Origin: Jiella sonneratiae
GTDB lineage: Bacteria > Pseudomonadota > Alphaproteobacteria > Rhizobiales > Rhizobiaceae
DNA: 64,000 bases
NCBI RefSeq assembly: GCF_017353515.1
Contig: NZ_JAFMPY010000001.1
Span: 124,001-188,000, forward strand
Direction of reading: 5' to 3'
Position numbers and translations under genes: made by a program. The notes beneath the pieces are model-generated. The model was not told the DNA's origin. It was given only the letters and a program-made list of their open reading frames with translations, and made no database searches. Shown here piece after piece: positions 62,017 to 64,000 of this stretch; positions within the stretch are counted from its first letter, which is position 1, and every line of letters begins with the position of its first letter.

Positions 62017-62846
62017 GACGCGACGGCTTCTTGAAGCGGCTCGCGACCACCCACATCCCGGTCGCGCTTGTCGTCCTCCTCGCCATCGGGCCGTTCGCCT
62101 GGATGATCCTGACGTCGCTGACGCCCTCCGATGCGATCGTCGCGAGGGGCGTCTCCTTCTCCCCAGCGGGATGGGCGCCCGACAACTACGTGCGGCTCCT
62201 CGCCCATACCGACTTTCTCGGCAATATGGGCCACAGCCTGATCGTCGCGCTCGGCACGGTCGCGCTCGGCCTCGTCGTGTCGGTTACCGCCGCCTACGCC
62301 TTTTCGCGCTTCCGCTTCTTCGGGCGCCGCGTCCTGATGCTGCAATTCCTCCTGGTCAACATGTTCCCGGTGGTGCTCCTGATCCTGCCGCTGTTCACGC
62401 TGATGCGGCGCCTCGGCCTCCTCGACACCCATCTCGCGCTGATCATCGCCAACGCCACCGTCGCCATTCCCTTCGCGGTCTGGATGCTGACGAGCTATGT
62501 CGGGGCCATCCCGAAGAGCCTCGACGAGGCGGCGATGATCGACGGCTGCTCGCGGCTTTCGGCGCTGAGGCGCGTCGTGCTGCCGCTGGCACTGCCCGGC
62601 ATCATCTCGACCGGCATCTACATCTTCATCACCTCGTGGAACGAATATCTCTACGCCCTGACCCTCGGCGGCCGGCACGTGCGCACCGTCACCGTCGCGA
62701 TCCAGACGCTGATCGGCGAGTACCAGATCGAATGGGGCCTCCTCGCCGCCGGCGGTGTCGTCGGCGCCCTGCCCGTCACCATCCTTTTCCTCCTCGTCCA
62801 GCGGCGCCTCGTCGGCGGCCTGACCCAGGGCGCCGTCAAGGGATGA
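62013..62846 (+). CDS. Sugar ABC importer permease (MalG/UgpE type)
   Basis: The 277-residue permease has six helices and the EAA loop SLDEAAMIDGCSRLSALRRV (about 170-189). The start at 62013 sits in an ATGA overlap with the preceding permease and has GGGAGG upstream. It forms the channel with its partner and is powered by the divergently encoded ATPase (56843-57961). Confidence 0.93.
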   Translation: MRRDGFLKRLATTHIPVALVVLLAIGPFAWMILTSLTPSDAIVARGVSFSPAGWAPDNYVRLLAHTDFLGNMGHSLIVALGTVALGLVVSVTAAYAFSRFRFFGRRVLMLQFLLVNMFPVVLLILPLFTLMRRLGLLDTHLALIIANATVAIPFAVWMLTSYVGAIPKSLDEAAMIDGCSRLSALRRVVLPLALPGIISTGIYIFITSWNEYLYALTLGGRHVRTVTVAIQTLIGEYQIEWGLLAAGGVVGALPVTILFLLVQRRLVGGLTQGAVKG

Positions 62847-62874
62847 CGGCGCGTCTCTCCTTCTCCAGCGGACA

Positions 62875-63762
62875 ATGCGAATGAATCCGATCGGTCTGAT
62901 CTCGATGCAGTATGCCCGGCCCTTCACGGCCGAGCACTTCCGGCACTTCGACGCCATGAAGCGTCAGGGCTTCGACTTCGTCGAACTCCTCGTCCCCGAA
63001 GTCGGCGAACTCGACCTGAGGGAGACGGCGTCGGCGCTCGCCGGCGCCGGCCTCGGCGTCGTCCTCGCCGCCCGCGTCAACCTGCAGCGCAACCTTTCAT
63101 CCGACGATCGCGCCGCCCATCAGGCCGGCATCGACTATCTGCGCTACACCGCCGACTGCGCGGCCGAACTCGGCGCGACCATCGTCGGCGGGCCGCTGAC
63201 CGGCAATCCGCTGGTCTTCGCCGGGCGCCCGCCCGCGCCGGTCGCCGAGGAGGAGCGGCTGGCGCGCAAGCAGCGCTGTGTCGAAGGCCTGAGGGCTGCC
63301 GGCGACCATGCCGAGGGCCTCAACATCAAGCTGGCGATCGAGCCGCTGAACCGCTTCGAGAGCGACGTGCTGCAGACCACGCAGCAGGCGATGGAGCTTC
63401 TGGAGGCGGTCGACCACCCGTTTGTCGGCCTGATGCTCGACACCTTCCACATGCACATGGAAGAGGCCGACATCGCCGAGGCGATCCGGCTCGGCGGGCC
63501 GCGCCTCGTCCATTTCCAGGCGAACGAGAACCACCGCGGCTTTCCAGGCACCGGCGCGACGGACTGGGTCTCTGTTTTTCGGGCGTTGCGCGAAGTAGGC
63601 TATTGGGGTCCGGTATCCCTCGAACCCTTCCGCCGCAACGACGACCGCTTCGGCGTGCCCTTTGCGCAGTGGCGGCCACCGCACGAGGACGAGGACGCGC
63701 GGCTTTCCGCCAGCGCCGCCTTCATCCGCTCCCATCTCGAACTCACGGAATACAGACGATGA
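62875..63762 (+). CDS. Sugar isomerase/epimerase, tagatose/psicose 3-epimerase-like TIM barrel
   Basis: The 295-residue AP-endonuclease-2-type TIM barrel has the four metal ligands expected of ketose 3-epimerases. They are E156 (AIEPLNRFES), D189 (LMLDTFHMHMEE), H213 (VHFQANENHRG) and E250 (VSLEPF). Relatives include hydroxypyruvate isomerase and 3-keto-sugar enzymes. With a Gfo/Idh dehydrogenase next, a pathway through a keto-sugar is likely. ATG 62875 or the in-frame ATG at 62881 may start it; ribosome sites are weak. It ends in an ATGA overlap with the next gene. Confidence 0.88.
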   Translation: MRMNPIGLISMQYARPFTAEHFRHFDAMKRQGFDFVELLVPEVGELDLRETASALAGAGLGVVLAARVNLQRNLSSDDRAAHQAGIDYLRYTADCAAELGATIVGGPLTGNPLVFAGRPPAPVAEEERLARKQRCVEGLRAAGDHAEGLNIKLAIEPLNRFESDVLQTTQQAMELLEAVDHPFVGLMLDTFHMHMEEADIAEAIRLGGPRLVHFQANENHRGFPGTGATDWVSVFRALREVGYWGPVSLEPFRRNDDRFGVPFAQWRPPHEDEDARLSASAAFIRSHLELTEYRR

Positions 63763-64000
63763 CCTTGAAGATCGGCTGGATCGGCTGCGGCATCCATGCG
63801 ACCCAGATGCTGCTGCCGCAGCTCGTCCGCCACGACGTGCGCATCGCCGCGCTCTGCGACATCGACGCCGGCCGGCTCGCCTCAGCCGGGCGGCAGTTCG
63901 GCGTCGAAACGCTCACGAACGATGCCGCCGAACTGATCGGAACGCCCGGCCTCGACGCCGTCGGCATGGCCGTCGGCCCGGACCAGCATCTCGCCTTCGG
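63759..64000 (+). CDS. Gfo/Idh/MocA family dehydrogenase (N-terminal part, cut by window edge)
   Basis: The visible 80 residues start MTLKIGWIGCGIHATQMLLP, a nucleotide-binding Rossmann opening with GxGxHA. LCDIDAGRLASAGRQFGV then contains the acidic end of strand two that selects NAD over NADP. This identifies an NAD-dependent sugar or inositol-type dehydrogenase. It begins in an ATGA overlap with the epimerase gene, so it is part of the sugar operon. The rest lies beyond 64000. Confidence 0.85.
   Translation, partial: MTLKIGWIGCGIHATQMLLPQLVRHDVRIAALCDIDAGRLASAGRQFGVETLTNDAAELIGTPGLDAVGMAVGPDQHLAF

Overview
The window looks like a chromosomal segment of a GC-rich alphaproteobacterium of the Hyphomicrobiales (Rhizobiales). 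The main reasons are a giant coiled-coil protein (1571-10423) resembling the Growth Pole Ring protein (GPR/RgsE) of Agrobacterium and Sinorhizobium, a perfect CtrA-type box (TTAA-N7-TTAA), an Entner-Doudoroff aldolase, several ABC importers, and intergenic palindromes of the type common in this order. Genus cannot be decided from the sequence alone. Most of it is ordinary, densely packed chromosome with short gaps and many 4-base ATGA overlaps. The exception is a visibly AT-richer islet at about 54.9-56.8 kb.

Layout. 0-1.1 kb: the end of an unknown gene, a 2Fe-2S ferredoxin and an Hpt phosphotransfer protein. 1.6-10.4 kb: the GPR-like giant, closed by a strong terminator. 10.7-25.6 kb: mostly single genes. 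These are a YejA-like binding protein, an RNase T2, a monoacylglycerol-lipase-like hydrolase, MgtC/SapB, a membrane-anchored ClpP-fold protease, a coiled-coil membrane protein behind a CtrA box, a candidate anti-Shine-Dalgarno small RNA (about 18.40-18.58 kb), aspartate aminotransferase with a small membrane protein, an acetylpolyamine-amidohydrolase-like deacetylase, small secreted proteins, GNAT and SnoaL-like proteins, and a phosphotransferase/P-loop kinase fusion. 25.8-30 kb: a cytochrome c and two overlapping ABC exporter half-transporters. 30.5-37.1 kb: a complete oligopeptide ABC importer (oppABCDF). Its oppC-oppD junction is opened by about 980 bp holding three long palindromic elements and a small GIY-YIG nuclease gene.

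37-48.6 kb: a secreted unknown, tRNA-Gly(CCC), a B12-binding radical SAM protein, KDPG aldolase (eda), a SleB-type cell-wall hydrolase, the GTPase Der with a membrane TPR protein, NnrU, MAPEG and a molybdopterin oxidoreductase. 48.7-54.6 kb: a FecR-domain protein and CHASE2 adenylate cyclase in one unit. They are divergent from a polyprenyl-phosphate sugar transferase, across a gap holding a CRP-type site and a 40-bp perfect palindrome. A small ORF and dusA follow. 54.8-56.8 kb: tRNA-Ile2(CAU), then an AT-richer pair of a HipA-like kinase and a DUF3037 protein. This pair is the best candidate for an undescribed system.

56.8-64 kb: a sugar-uptake and catabolism locus. A CUT1-type ABC ATPase is divergent from an operon of GntR/FCD regulator, HSL-type esterase, sugar-binding protein, two permeases, a sugar epimerase and a Gfo/Idh/MocA dehydrogenase that runs off the window. 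Starts were chosen by ribosome-binding site, signal peptide and overlap. Functions rest on motifs read by eye; no database search was run.
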